DNA of 64,000 nucleotides from Bacillus thuringiensis (lineage in GTDB: Bacteria; Bacillota; Bacilli; Bacillales; Bacillaceae_G): positions 124,001 through 188,000 of the forward strand of contig NZ_CP155561.1 in the NCBI RefSeq assembly GCF_022095615.2. The letters run 5' to 3'. This document shows, in pieces, positions 42,924 through 52,171 of this stretch (positions are counted from its first letter, which is position 1; each line of letters opens with the position of its first letter). The position numbers and the translations under genes are program-made. Below the pieces are notes generated by a model. The model did no database searches and was not told the DNA's origin. It saw only the letters and a program-made list of their open reading frames with translations.

Positions 42924-45900
42924 ATGCTTGAGAAAATAATAGATTGGGTCGGTGGTCTTATTATCCATATGGTAAAGACCCTCCTAGCGCCTATTTATGG
43001 ATTTATGGATACTATTCCAGTTCTAGTCTTTGGTGGAGATAATGCTAATCTAGACTTTTTATATGAAAAGAATGCGGTTACGAATGTATTAGATACCGGT
43101 ATGCCTGTGATGTTTAAATTTGTTGCTTTTTGTGTCCTCGTCAGTGTAGTTGTTACAGCGGCAAAATATTCAGCAACAGCGATAAATCCAAATAATCGGA
43201 CGGCATTAATTGAATATGCAAAAGACTTAATGATTATCTCGATTTGCCTCTGGCATTTAGATTTCTTTTATAATATTGTATTTGATCTAAACTCTTGGAT
43301 TACATTGGAATTTAAAGAAGCGATAAATGGAGTAAATAACGGGAATTTCAACCCAGATCAACAAATACCTTTGTTAAAGTCTGGACTGTCTGACTATAAG
43401 ACAATTACAGAGCTCTCAATGAAAGGTCATGAAAACGATTATATGTTTATCATATTTGGACTATTTATTGAAGCTGGATTAATGATATGGGCAAACTTTT
43501 ATTATTTAATGCGTGCGGTGACACTGTACGTATTAATGTTACTAGGCCCTGTAATGGTAGGAATGTGGTTATTTCCACAAAAGAAACAACAAACGTTATA
43601 TTGGATTCGTGAGTTTATGGGGGCGGTATTAATCCAAGCGATCCACGCAATTACCCTATGGTTAGTCATTACACTTATTGGTGGTGCACAAAATCCTATC
43701 ATAAAATTAGTATTGCTTGCGATGTTTATCCCAGTTGGTGAGATTGTAAAAAGCTTTATCGGCCTTAGCATCAATGCATCAGGTGGTATTCATAGAGCAG
43801 GTACGATGATGGGTATGGGTGCTTTAGCAAGTGTGGCTGGACTGGTTAAAGGTGTTCGTGATGACTATCGTAATTCAAAAGTAAAACCTGATGATAAAGG
43901 GGATAAAGAAAAGACAAAAGAAGATGCTGATAACCCGAAAAATGCATTAGGAGCGAATTTAGGGACAGATGTTGGTACAACATCTCGTGCAGCTCGTATG
44001 TTAAAAGCAGGTCAAATTGGAAGCTCAATTGGTAAAGCGGCGACAGGACTTGCAGGTATGGCAGCGGGAGCTGGTCTTGGACCGGGAGCGATGGCAGTAG
44101 GCTCGCAAGTTGGAAGTGCATTAGGTGCTGCTCCTGGTGCAGTGGCTGGTAGAAGTGTTGCTGCATTGGGTGAAGGAGCCGTAGGCTTAGGGAAACATAT
44201 TGGTTCCAGTGTGAAGAAGGGTGTGGGCACGTATTCAAATCTAAATGGCGAATCGTATCCAGAACTAACCGATGAAGATATTGCACAGGATTTAGCTACA
44301 AAAGATTTTGAATCTTGGAAAGCGGATAATCCAGATTCTGCAGTTGGAAGTCGCTTGAAACAAGCATTCCCTGGTGCATCCGATGCAGAGATTGCTAAAA
44401 AAGTAGCAAAAACAAATAGTGATCAAATGTCTCATTTCAAAAATCAACGGAAACAAGATTTACAAAATATGAAGAAAAACGCTACACCATATGGAAACGC
44501 TAGAGATTTAGTCAACGCTGCGACTAACGCATTCCAAAAAGGATATGAGGCAGACCATAAAGATGCGTTTATGAGTCAATTACCAGAAAATATGTCAGCG
44601 GAAGATAAAGAGAAAAAATGGAATGACCATCTGAACTCAAAAGTACAAGGATTTAGAAACCATGCAGAACAGGCTGCAACAAAAGCTGGTGCAATGCCAG
44701 TTGATGCAAAAGATAAGCAAGGGAATAATCTATTTGATAAGTCCTTTGTGAATAAGGATGCGTTTGCTTCTCAACTGGCACTTGGAAAAGTAGGAAAAGC
44801 AGTAGAGGGTGTGCAGGGAGAAACACTAGAAAGTGGCCATCAAAACATGGGACAGGTTGGTGCTCTTGTAGGAGCTTCCACTGCTGCATTTAAAAAGGCA
44901 TATACTGAAGATCATAAGGCAGGATTTATGAAACAATTTCCTGCAGATGTACCACAACAAGAAAAAGATGCGGCATGGAACAAACATTTGAGTCAAAAAG
45001 TTCAAGGATTTAAAAATCATGCGCAGAAAGCTGCAGAACAGGCAGGTATTGTGCAACAACAAGATGGTACTAGTTATGCTAATAAGGATGCATTTGCTTC
45101 TCAGCTATCGCATCAATTACAAAGCAATCCAAATGTAAATGCAATGGGTGTATCTAGTTCTGCAGGCATTCAAAAAGCTGTGAATGGTGTGAAAACACAC
45201 AGTTTAGCAAATGGATATGGAAACCAGAAACAAAAAGATGTAAGTAATGTCGGGAACTTAGTACAAGCATCTACAGAATCCTTTAAACAAGGATATGCAG
45301 CGGAGAACAAAGCAAACTTTATGAAAAACTTGTCTCCAACTATGTCTCAAACACAAAAAGTAGAAGCTTGGCAATCTCATTTAAATGATAAAGGTAATGA
45401 ATTTAAAGCAGTCGCTCAGCAAGCGGCGGTACAAGCGGGAGCAATGCCCGTACAGGCAAAAGATACGAGTGGTAAGAGTCTACATAATCAATCGTATATT
45501 AATAAAGGTGCCTTTGCTTCGCAATTGACGAAAGGTTTACAAAGTCATGCTAGTCTTGGAACAGTGAGTCAACAAGTAGGTTCTGGAATTACTAGTGCGA
45601 TTCAAGGTGTTCGTTCACACGGTGTTGCGACAGGTGGTGCAATCAATAAAGCTGTGTTTGCAGCTACGCAAACGCAAGCTAGTATGGCACGTGCAGGAAA
45701 TCTGTCTGTTTCTGAAATTGAGAACTCGTATGCGGATGCGTCAGCTAGTGTAGCAAGTATTGCACAAAGTGCCGGCAAAATGTCTATCCCAACTTCAGCT
45801 GTGGGACGTATGACACAGCAAAGTACGAAGGTTGGCATGAGTGTGATGGAAGGTGTCAAACATTTTATGCCTACAAATGCACTAGAGAATGTTTCAAAAG

Positions 45901-46940
45901 CATACTTTAATGCGTCAGACAATGTTCAGCAAGCTGGTGGAAATGCAGTACAAAGAGTGATAAGCGGAACTGCAGCTGCTGTTCATACTTCATTAGGAGG
46001 TAACGCAGCAGAACGCCATTACAATGTGACGAAAGGATTAAGCTATGCAGCAGGTGTAATCGGTGGTGCAGGTGCTTACCAAGCTACTGCACGTATGGCA
46101 AGTAAACATAATCCCTATAATAAAGCAGTTCAAACAGAAGCAAAAGAAATTCAAGAGATTCAGAGAATGGTACCAACAACAACGGATGCTACTGGAAAGC
46201 AATCCGTTACTGAAGGGGCAGTGCGCCTTGTTGTGACAAATAATAAATCATGGATTGAAGCAAAAGATTCCAGTGGTATGACGCAAGTTGTATCCCGTTA
46301 TGGTAGTGGAGATAGTCGCGTTCACCAGGGACAAGCTGTTTATAAAGATTTAAATATTTCTGGTGGACAATTAAAGCCGTACAAGAGTGGTATTATAGAG
46401 TCGCCAGCTTATACCCAAGATTCAAGTGGTGGCAAAATTAGTATCAGTCGTGATTTTAATATAAACCCAAATCAATTGGTAGGAAATCAAAATCAAAGAC
46501 CTTTACAACAGAAATCAGCATTTAATGAACCGCCACTTACGGTAAATCATAAGGTAGACAATGGGAATTTCTATATGTCTGACTTAAATCAAGGGGGCTA
46601 TCAAAACGTACAAATGGTGGTAGAAAGAGATCGCAGTTATATGGTGGCTACCACTACAGATGGCACGGTTTCACGGATTTCACCATTTGGAAAAGGAGAT
46701 ACACGACTACAAGTAAATCAAAGGATTGAAAGAAGTTGTGAAGTAAAGGATAGCAATATTAATCCAAGAGAAGAAATCTTGGTAACACATACACCGGACG
46801 AAATCGTACGTAAAGAGACTCAGCTAAATTTATCAGAACATGATCCACAAAATCTGATTCCTTTTGCGCCAAACCCTCGCTTAGCACAGCGAAAAAGAAG
46901 AAATAATGAAAATGGAAAGTATGGAGTGACAAGTCTATGA
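42924..46940 (+). CDS. VirB6/TrbL-like polytopic protein with long repetitive cytoplasmic or extracellular tail
   Basis: Residues 1-300 carry about six to seven membrane helices (for example FCVLVSVVVTAAKYSATA, AVTLYVLMLLGPVMVGMWLF), typical of VirB6/TrbL. Residues 345-430 are Ala/Gly-rich. Three tandem units of about 115-125 residues follow at 525-640, 643-765 and 774-898, each with F-K-x-x-Y-x-x-x-x-K-x-x-F-M, W-x-x-H-L and A-G. The C-terminus has two related modules of about 60 residues (SRYGSGDSRVHQGQ and SPFGKGDTRLQVNQR). Total 1338 residues, far longer than ordinary VirB6. It overlaps the next gene by ATGA. Confidence 0.85.
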   Translation: MLEKIIDWVGGLIIHMVKTLLAPIYGFMDTIPVLVFGGDNANLDFLYEKNAVTNVLDTGMPVMFKFVAFCVLVSVVVTAAKYSATAINPNNRTALIEYAKDLMIISICLWHLDFFYNIVFDLNSWITLEFKEAINGVNNGNFNPDQQIPLLKSGLSDYKTITELSMKGHENDYMFIIFGLFIEAGLMIWANFYYLMRAVTLYVLMLLGPVMVGMWLFPQKKQQTLYWIREFMGAVLIQAIHAITLWLVITLIGGAQNPIIKLVLLAMFIPVGEIVKSFIGLSINASGGIHRAGTMMGMGALASVAGLVKGVRDDYRNSKVKPDDKGDKEKTKEDADNPKNALGANLGTDVGTTSRAARMLKAGQIGSSIGKAATGLAGMAAGAGLGPGAMAVGSQVGSALGAAPGAVAGRSVAALGEGAVGLGKHIGSSVKKGVGTYSNLNGESYPELTDEDIAQDLATKDFESWKADNPDSAVGSRLKQAFPGASDAEIAKKVAKTNSDQMSHFKNQRKQDLQNMKKNATPYGNARDLVNAATNAFQKGYEADHKDAFMSQLPENMSAEDKEKKWNDHLNSKVQGFRNHAEQAATKAGAMPVDAKDKQGNNLFDKSFVNKDAFASQLALGKVGKAVEGVQGETLESGHQNMGQVGALVGASTAAFKKAYTEDHKAGFMKQFPADVPQQEKDAAWNKHLSQKVQGFKNHAQKAAEQAGIVQQQDGTSYANKDAFASQLSHQLQSNPNVNAMGVSSSAGIQKAVNGVKTHSLANGYGNQKQKDVSNVGNLVQASTESFKQGYAAENKANFMKNLSPTMSQTQKVEAWQSHLNDKGNEFKAVAQQAAVQAGAMPVQAKDTSGKSLHNQSYINKGAFASQLTKGLQSHASLGTVSQQVGSGITSAIQGVRSHGVATGGAINKAVFAATQTQASMARAGNLSVSEIENSYADASASVASIAQSAGKMSIPTSAVGRMTQQSTKVGMSVMEGVKHFMPTNALENVSKAYFNASDNVQQAGGNAVQRVISGTAAAVHTSLGGNAAERHYNVTKGLSYAAGVIGGAGAYQATARMASKHNPYNKAVQTEAKEIQEIQRMVPTTTDATGKQSVTEGAVRLVVTNNKSWIEAKDSSGMTQVVSRYGSGDSRVHQGQAVYKDLNISGGQLKPYKSGIIESPAYTQDSSGGKISISRDFNINPNQLVGNQNQRPLQQKSAFNEPPLTVNHKVDNGNFYMSDLNQGGYQNVQMVVERDRSYMVATTTDGTVSRISPFGKGDTRLQVNQRIERSCEVKDSNINPREEILVTHTPDEIVRKETQLNLSEHDPQNLIPFAPNPRLAQRKRRNNENGKYGVTSL

Positions 46941-49147
46941 GTCAAAATCCTAACGATCCAAATGAACAGAAAAAAAGTAACCCGTTAAAAGATGTAGCTT
47001 CACACTTTATTAAGAAAAAAGGGATGCAAGCGCGCGGGAAAATGGTGAAAATGGCAGGTAAAGCAGGAAGGGCGGCAGCGAAAGCTGCTGCCAAAATGCT
47101 AAAAGCAGGTATACTAAAAATTGTGGGTGCTGTTATAGCGGCGGTTGGAGTACCTGCCGCTTTGATTATGGGAGTAATTATTGCTGTGTGTGTGATTTTA
47201 GTCTCTTTGGTACCTTTTACCGATGATGATACGAAAACAGAGGAACAAGTTAAAAAATATATGGAAGTCTCAATGGCTCTGAATGTTGATTGGAAAGAGG
47301 TTGTCGCCTTTGACATGGCGCGATACGATAATGATTTAACTGGTAAAGATCCGCATGATGCTATATCATACTTCTTGGATATCCAATATGAAGAATATAC
47401 GGAAAAAGAGGTATGTGAGGCAGGACCGAATGGCCCTTGTGAAAAAAAGAAAAAGGAGATGCAAAAAACCAAATCTGAAAGTTACTCCGGACCGGATGTA
47501 AAAAAGATATTAGGAGATACAGATTTTAAGAAAAAAATAGATGAGATTAATGCGAGTGGTAGTAAAAAAGTGACAGTTTCTTCTCATGGGCTAGATAAAG
47601 CCATGGAACTCGCAAAGTTTAGTAAGAGTCAAAAAGAGCGTGCTCGTGAGATATTAGAAGCCGGGATGTTAGAGGCAACGTATGGACATCTTGCGCCAAC
47701 TGGTGGATTTATTGGCGGTATGTGTGTAGGTGCTGTGAGTCCAGGAGGAGAACCTGTCAATCTTAATGAAAAGGTAACAGGGTATCTTCCTAAAATTAAA
47801 GAGATGGCAGAAAAACATGGTGTTGCTCAATATGTTGGTATTCTGGCAGCTCAAATGATGCAGGAATCAGGTGGAGCAGGAAATGACCCAATGCAAGCAT
47901 CAGAAGGGCATTATGGAGATTTAAGTCCATCTTGTAAAGGTATAACAGGAAATGCGCGTATGGGTTGCATTAAAGATCCAAATATTTCTATTGAAGCTGG
48001 AGTACAAGAATTTAAAGATGTATTAGGAAAGGCGAATGGAGACATAGCCCTTGCCTTACAGTCCTATAATTTTGGCTCAGGCTTCATAAACTATGCTTTA
48101 GCAAAGGGTGGCTATTCAGAGGAAACAGCTATTGAGTTCTCAAGAAGTAAAAATCATTTAAACCCAGCTGGTTGCTCCGATCCTAATAACTTCCGAACCA
48201 AGGTAAATGCGTGTTATGGGGATTATACGTACGTTTCTAAAGTTTTGAAATATTACAAGGATTTAGGTTGTGTAGCGTCCGGGGATGGCGAATGGATTTC
48301 CGATAAAGGTTGGAAATGGCCAACAAAATCAGGTCGTATTACAGATACATTTGATGCAGTTCGAAATGAGAAGCAACATAATGCTGTAGATATTGGGGCT
48401 ATGACCGCTGGAAAAGCTGGAGACCCTGTTTGGTCAATGGAAGCAGGTATTGTAACCGCCCAAACAGGAAATGTAAATGGTGGTGGTTTAGGTGTTTATG
48501 TAGACCACGGAAATGGTATTGTATCTCGTTACTTACACTTGAATAAAATATCAGTTGCACCAGGAACTATGGTTACGAAAGGGCAAATTATTGGAGAGAT
48601 GGGCGGTTCAAACTATGATAAAGATATTGGTTTACTTAATATGAATGGCTACGCTGTCCATTTAGATTTCCAAATTCGTATTAACGACCAACCAACGGAT
48701 CCAATGAAATTCTTTAAGAAAAATGATGATCCAGGATTATCATCAGGTGGTTCTCCTATCATGACGAATGACAAACGACAAAAAGTATTAGCAGAAGCAA
48801 AAAAATGGCTCGGTCAAGGAAAAGTAAGATATGTATTAGGGGATCGGAATCCACCAGGTGGTACTTCAGATTGCTCAGGATTTACGCAGTATGTCTTTAG
48901 AACAAGTATAGGCGTCCAACTTGGAGATTGGACAGGTGCTCAAGTGGGACAAGGTAAACAGGTACCGGATATAAATCATGCACAACCAGGGGATCTTATA
49001 TTCTTTGAAAACCCAGGACATGTTGCAATTTATATGGGGAATCAAAAAATGATTCATATTGGTGATAATAAAGGTGTACAAATTACAGGTCTAAACTACA
49101 CAGCAAGAGGTCAACATATGACGCAAATTCGTAATGTTATAGACTGA
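46937..49147 (+). CDS. Three-domain peptidoglycan hydrolase of the T4SS (VirB1 role)
   Basis: The 736-residue protein has a basic N-terminus and one membrane helix (about 57-93). A lytic-transglycosylase domain follows near 285-430 (ILAAQMMQESGGAGNDPMQAS, ALALQSYNFGSGFINYA), then an M23 peptidase-like domain near 460-600 (HNAVDIG, GNGIVSRYLHLN, AVHLDFQI) and an NlpC/P60 domain (C646 in SDCSGF, His in GHVAIYMG). It should open the wall for the transfer channel. The M23 motif has HLD where HxH is usual. The start overlaps the previous stop as ATGA. Confidence 0.9.
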   Translation: MSQNPNDPNEQKKSNPLKDVASHFIKKKGMQARGKMVKMAGKAGRAAAKAAAKMLKAGILKIVGAVIAAVGVPAALIMGVIIAVCVILVSLVPFTDDDTKTEEQVKKYMEVSMALNVDWKEVVAFDMARYDNDLTGKDPHDAISYFLDIQYEEYTEKEVCEAGPNGPCEKKKKEMQKTKSESYSGPDVKKILGDTDFKKKIDEINASGSKKVTVSSHGLDKAMELAKFSKSQKERAREILEAGMLEATYGHLAPTGGFIGGMCVGAVSPGGEPVNLNEKVTGYLPKIKEMAEKHGVAQYVGILAAQMMQESGGAGNDPMQASEGHYGDLSPSCKGITGNARMGCIKDPNISIEAGVQEFKDVLGKANGDIALALQSYNFGSGFINYALAKGGYSEETAIEFSRSKNHLNPAGCSDPNNFRTKVNACYGDYTYVSKVLKYYKDLGCVASGDGEWISDKGWKWPTKSGRITDTFDAVRNEKQHNAVDIGAMTAGKAGDPVWSMEAGIVTAQTGNVNGGGLGVYVDHGNGIVSRYLHLNKISVAPGTMVTKGQIIGEMGGSNYDKDIGLLNMNGYAVHLDFQIRINDQPTDPMKFFKKNDDPGLSSGGSPIMTNDKRQKVLAEAKKWLGQGKVRYVLGDRNPPGGTSDCSGFTQYVFRTSIGVQLGDWTGAQVGQGKQVPDINHAQPGDLIFFENPGHVAIYMGNQKMIHIGDNKGVQITGLNYTARGQHMTQIRNVID

Positions 49148-49163
49148 TTTAGGATGTGAAAAA

Positions 49164-49736
49164 ATGAAGAAAGTAATGAATGTATTAGCAAATCTTCCAC
49201 AAAAGTATTTAGTTATACTTGGAATCGTTGTGCTTGTGTTAGGTGTTGCGGCTTATAATACCGTGAATCATTATATAACGAAATCACAAGAGCAGAAGGA
49301 AGAGCAAGTAAATCATGATGAGATAGAGATGCTTGGAGATAAGCCAAAGGGATTTGATACAAAAGAAGAATATATCGCGAAAACAAAAACAGTAGAGGAT
49401 TTACTACTAAAAATTTCTAATAGTAGTTATGATGTCCCGTATTTGTTTACAAAGGCTGGATTTGGTATTGAGCCAATGAAAATGACAAGTAATGAGCGCA
49501 TGCTTGCTACAGAAGCTGTACAACGATATTTCCTGCATGGCGATAAATTCTATAATGCTCGTATTACAAAAATAGAACGTGGAAAAAAAGTAGATACGTA
49601 CCACATTGAAGTCCAAATTCAACAAGTGAATTTCCTTGAACCGCGTCAATTTAAAATACAAGTAAATCGATATGCACAAATTGTAACACCAATAGAACAA
49701 ATACCACACGGACAAGAAGAAGTACCTGTGGATTAA
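49164..49736 (+). CDS. Single-pass T4SS protein, possibly VirB8/TcpC-like
   Basis: The 190-residue protein has one membrane helix (YLVILGIVVLVLGVAAYNTV) followed by an outside domain of about 150 residues. The domain has a helical first half and strands in the second (DTYHIEVQIQQVNFLEPRQFKIQV), the general shape of VirB8/NTF2-like proteins. No motif proves it. It is the last gene of the T4SS operon, 16 bases after the hydrolase gene, and is followed by a terminator. Confidence 0.65.
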   Translation: MKKVMNVLANLPQKYLVILGIVVLVLGVAAYNTVNHYITKSQEQKEEQVNHDEIEMLGDKPKGFDTKEEYIAKTKTVEDLLLKISNSSYDVPYLFTKAGFGIEPMKMTSNERMLATEAVQRYFLHGDKFYNARITKIERGKKVDTYHIEVQIQQVNFLEPRQFKIQVNRYAQIVTPIEQIPHGQEEVPVD

Positions 49737-49747
49737 ATGAAAAATCG

Positions 49748-49780
49748 GGGTTGTGAATAAAAATCACAACCCTTTTTTTT
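49748..49780 (+). terminator. Terminator of the T4SS operon
   Basis: GGGTTGTGA pairs with TCACAACCC around ATAAAAA, followed by eight T. Confidence 0.92.
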
Positions 49781-49900
49781 AAAAATAAGGAGTACCTAAA
49801 AATATTTATTGAATATTCATAATTTTCTGGTATAATGAAAGTATGGTTAAATAAAATTTATATATATCAGTGATATGAAATAGATATGGAGGTAAATAGT

Positions 49901-50284
49901 ATGAGAATGTTATTTGGGATAGCAGCAAACTATTTTGCAGGATATTCTTCTGGAAGAGGATCAGGATTTTTAGGGACATTATTCGGATGGGCTTTACTAG
50001 TGGGTGGTGGATACTTATTAATTACGAATTGGGATAGTATCACGGTCTGGATGCACGGATTAGATATTGTAACAGGCTTAGATGGTTATGAAGACATGAG
50101 CAACGGATTTATATTTATCTGCTTGATTGTAAGTGCTTTTATTTTCATGCTTTTATTACCTGTATTCGCAATTGTATTGATAGTAGGTGTGATATTCTTG
50201 AATATTTTAATATGCACAATCGTATTATTGGTATCACCAAGTACATATAAAAAAAATAAAGATGTGGAGAGTGAATGGAAATGA
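49901..50284 (+). CDS. Small membrane protein
   Basis: The 127-residue protein has a Gly/Ser-rich start ([11 protein letters not shown]) and three hydrophobic segments ([53 protein letters not shown]). ATGGAGGTAAATAGT supplies the SD for the chosen ATG; the ATG within that SD would add five residues. It overlaps the DUF2325 gene by 10 bases. Function is unknown. Confidence 0.65.
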   Translation: MRMLFGIAANYFAGYSSGRGSGFLGTLFGWALLVGGGYLLITNWDSITVWMHGLDIVTGLDGYEDMSNGFIFICLIVSAFIFMLLLPVFAIVLIVGVIFLNILICTIVLLVSPSTYKKNKDVESEWK

Positions 50285-50580
50285 GTACAATTTTAGTTTT
50301 AGGTGGTTCAAATGGTAGAACATTAGAGAAATTAGCGAAAAAAAGAGATTGTCAGGTTATTTTTCATGATGGGAAAAATCATGGTGGTGTAAAGAAAACG
50401 TTTCGTAGTGTCATAAAAAAATATGATGTTATTGTCGTGCAGAAAGGTGCATGTGGCCATGTGTCTATTGATGTAGCAAAAGAATACGCAAAGAAGTATG
50501 ATGTCCCGCTTTTATTTAATCAGGGGTTTGGAGGAACAGGCGCGTTAGAGATTGGGTTAAAACATTTGCAAGCAGCCTGA
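50275..50580 (+). CDS. DUF2325 family protein
   Basis: The 101-residue protein reads as a single Rossmann-like domain: [60 protein letters not shown]. This is the DUF2325 pattern, with the conserved Cys-Gly-His. Biochemical function is not established. Spacing favours the ATG at 50275 (GGAG 5 bases upstream). Confidence 0.85.
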   Translation: MEMSTILVLGGSNGRTLEKLAKKRDCQVIFHDGKNHGGVKKTFRSVIKKYDVIVVQKGACGHVSIDVAKEYAKKYDVPLLFNQGFGGTGALEIGLKHLQAA

Positions 50581-50674
50581 ATACGTTTGTTAGTACATAA
50601 ACATTTGTTTTATTATCATTTAATCAATATATATAATAAATAAGACACTAAAAGTGAAAGGTGAATATAATAAA

Positions 50675-51358
50675 ATGAATAATAGTAATTTACATAAATC
50701 AGGTTATATCATACTCATATATTTTATAATGACTCAATTTGTTGGAATAATAGGAGTACAATTGCTAGCGAAGACAGGCTGGTATGATATTCAGGGGAAT
50801 CAACAGCAAGCAATTCAGCAACTGCTTGTTCATTGGGAACTAATAGGATTTTCACTCATATTAATATTCTTCTTTCTTATATATAAGAAAGAAGTGATGA
50901 ATGATTCGAAGTTATCGATTAAATTTTCAAGAGTATCATTTGGTTGGATTTTAGTAGGAATAGTTGCAGTATTCTTAGCGCAGACAATTGGTAGTATTTT
51001 GGATAAAAGTATATTTCACTTAACTACACAATCAGTAAATACATCAAGTAATATTGAATCGGCAGCAATTTCTCCTCTTGCTCTTTTATCAATTGTAATT
51101 CTTGCTCCGCTAGTTGAGGAGCTTGTATTTCGTTACGCGGCCATAAATATATTGAGCCGTAGATTTAATAAAATTGGGTGTATATTAGTTAGTTCCTTGT
51201 TTTTCTCAATCATGCATTTTGATTTTCCTTTTGTATTTGGATATTTTTTAATTGGAGTTGTACTTGCGGCAATATATGTACGTACTAATAGGTTACTAGT
51301 ATCATTTGTCGTTCATGCTACTATGAACTTAATAATTGTTATACTTCAGATTTTTTGA
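50675..51358 (+). CDS. CPBP-family intramembrane metalloprotease
   Basis: The 227-residue protein has several membrane helices and the Abi/CPBP motifs: EELVFRYAAI (EExxxR) and FFSIMHFDFPFVFGYFLIG (FxxxH), with a final VVHATMNL (HxxxN). Members process prenylated or membrane substrates or protect against bacteriocins. The ATG at 50675 is weakly served by AAAGGTGAA, and a GTG at 50654 is the alternative. It has its own terminator and is not in an operon. Confidence 0.85.
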   Translation: MNNSNLHKSGYIILIYFIMTQFVGIIGVQLLAKTGWYDIQGNQQQAIQQLLVHWELIGFSLILIFFFLIYKKEVMNDSKLSIKFSRVSFGWILVGIVAVFLAQTIGSILDKSIFHLTTQSVNTSSNIESAAISPLALLSIVILAPLVEELVFRYAAINILSRRFNKIGCILVSSLFFSIMHFDFPFVFGYFLIGVVLAAIYVRTNRLLVSFVVHATMNLIIVILQIF

Positions 51359-51375
51359 TAGAAAATTTGTAGTTA

Positions 51376-51425
51376 AGGAGAGAGCAAAGTTGTATTATCC
51401 ATGCTATACTCTCTTTCTTTTTTAT
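51376..51425 (+). terminator. Terminator after the CPBP gene
   Basis: AGGAGAGAG pairs with CTCTCTTT across a 26-base loop, followed by CTTTTTTATTAT. It lies between convergent genes. Confidence 0.65.
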
Positions 51426-51502
51426 TATAATCTGTTTAATTTCAATTAGAAAAACAATATGTTCATTTAAAATTTCATTCTTTTTACTACATACAGCAGA
51501 TA

Positions 51503-52171
51503 TCACTTTACAATTTTTTTTCGAATTGCCATTACAGCTGCTTGTGTACGATCTGTTACATCTAGTTTTTGAAGAATATTGTGGATATGAGTTTTGACTG
51601 TCCCTTCGGAAACATAAAGGATTTTAGCTATTTCATGATTTTGTTTTCCATAAGCTAATAATTGTAAAACCTCAATCTCCCGCTTAGTTAGAGTTTCCGT
51701 ATATTCAAGTTCTTCGCCAGCTAAATTATAATCAGTATTATCGTGTTTTATAAATTGTGTAAAAGCTTGATTTGCTGTCGTGCTATTATAAATCATTGCC
51801 CCTCTATTCATAGATCGAATACTATCTAGCATTTCCTCCGTTTCAGTATCTTTTAATATATAACCCACTGCACCAGCTCGAATACCATCTAAGACATATT
51901 GTTGTACATCAAATGTTGTTAATAGGACAACTTTTGTGTTTGGTAATATACTCATAATGTTTTTAGTAGCCATAATTCCTGATAAGTCAGGCATTTGAAT
52001 GTCCATAATTACCATATCTGGTGCAGTTTCTAAAGCCACTTTAATTGCTTCCTTACCGTCTTTACATTCCCCAACTATCTCCATGTCATCTTGCATTTCA
52101 ATAATATAGCATAGGCCTTTTCGAACAAATGGTTCATCATCAGCTAGCACAATACGAATCTTTTCTGTCAT
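51503..52171 (-). CDS. NarL/LuxR-type response regulator
   Basis: The 222-residue protein has a receiver domain (VLADDEP, phospho-acceptor D57 in VIMDIQMP, LTTFD, GYILKDT) and a LuxR-type helix-turn-helix (LTKREIEVLQLLAYGKQNHE ... SEGTVKTHIHNIL). It is translationally coupled to the sensor kinase by an ATGA overlap. Target genes are not evident. Chromosomal B. cereus systems look similar, so this may be cargo. Confidence 0.95.
   Translation of the reverse strand: MTEKIRIVLADDEPFVRKGLCYIIEMQDDMEIVGECKDGKEAIKVALETAPDMVIMDIQMPDLSGIMATKNIMSILPNTKVVLLTTFDVQQYVLDGIRAGAVGYILKDTETEEMLDSIRSMNRGAMIYNSTTANQAFTQFIKHDNTDYNLAGEELEYTETLTKREIEVLQLLAYGKQNHEIAKILYVSEGTVKTHIHNILQKLDVTDRTQAAVMAIRKKIVK

Noticed and set aside
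44012..44286. Pro/Ala-rich and Leu/His-rich minus-strand frames
   Set aside because: Antisense shadows of the Ala/Gly-rich part of the VirB6-like gene.
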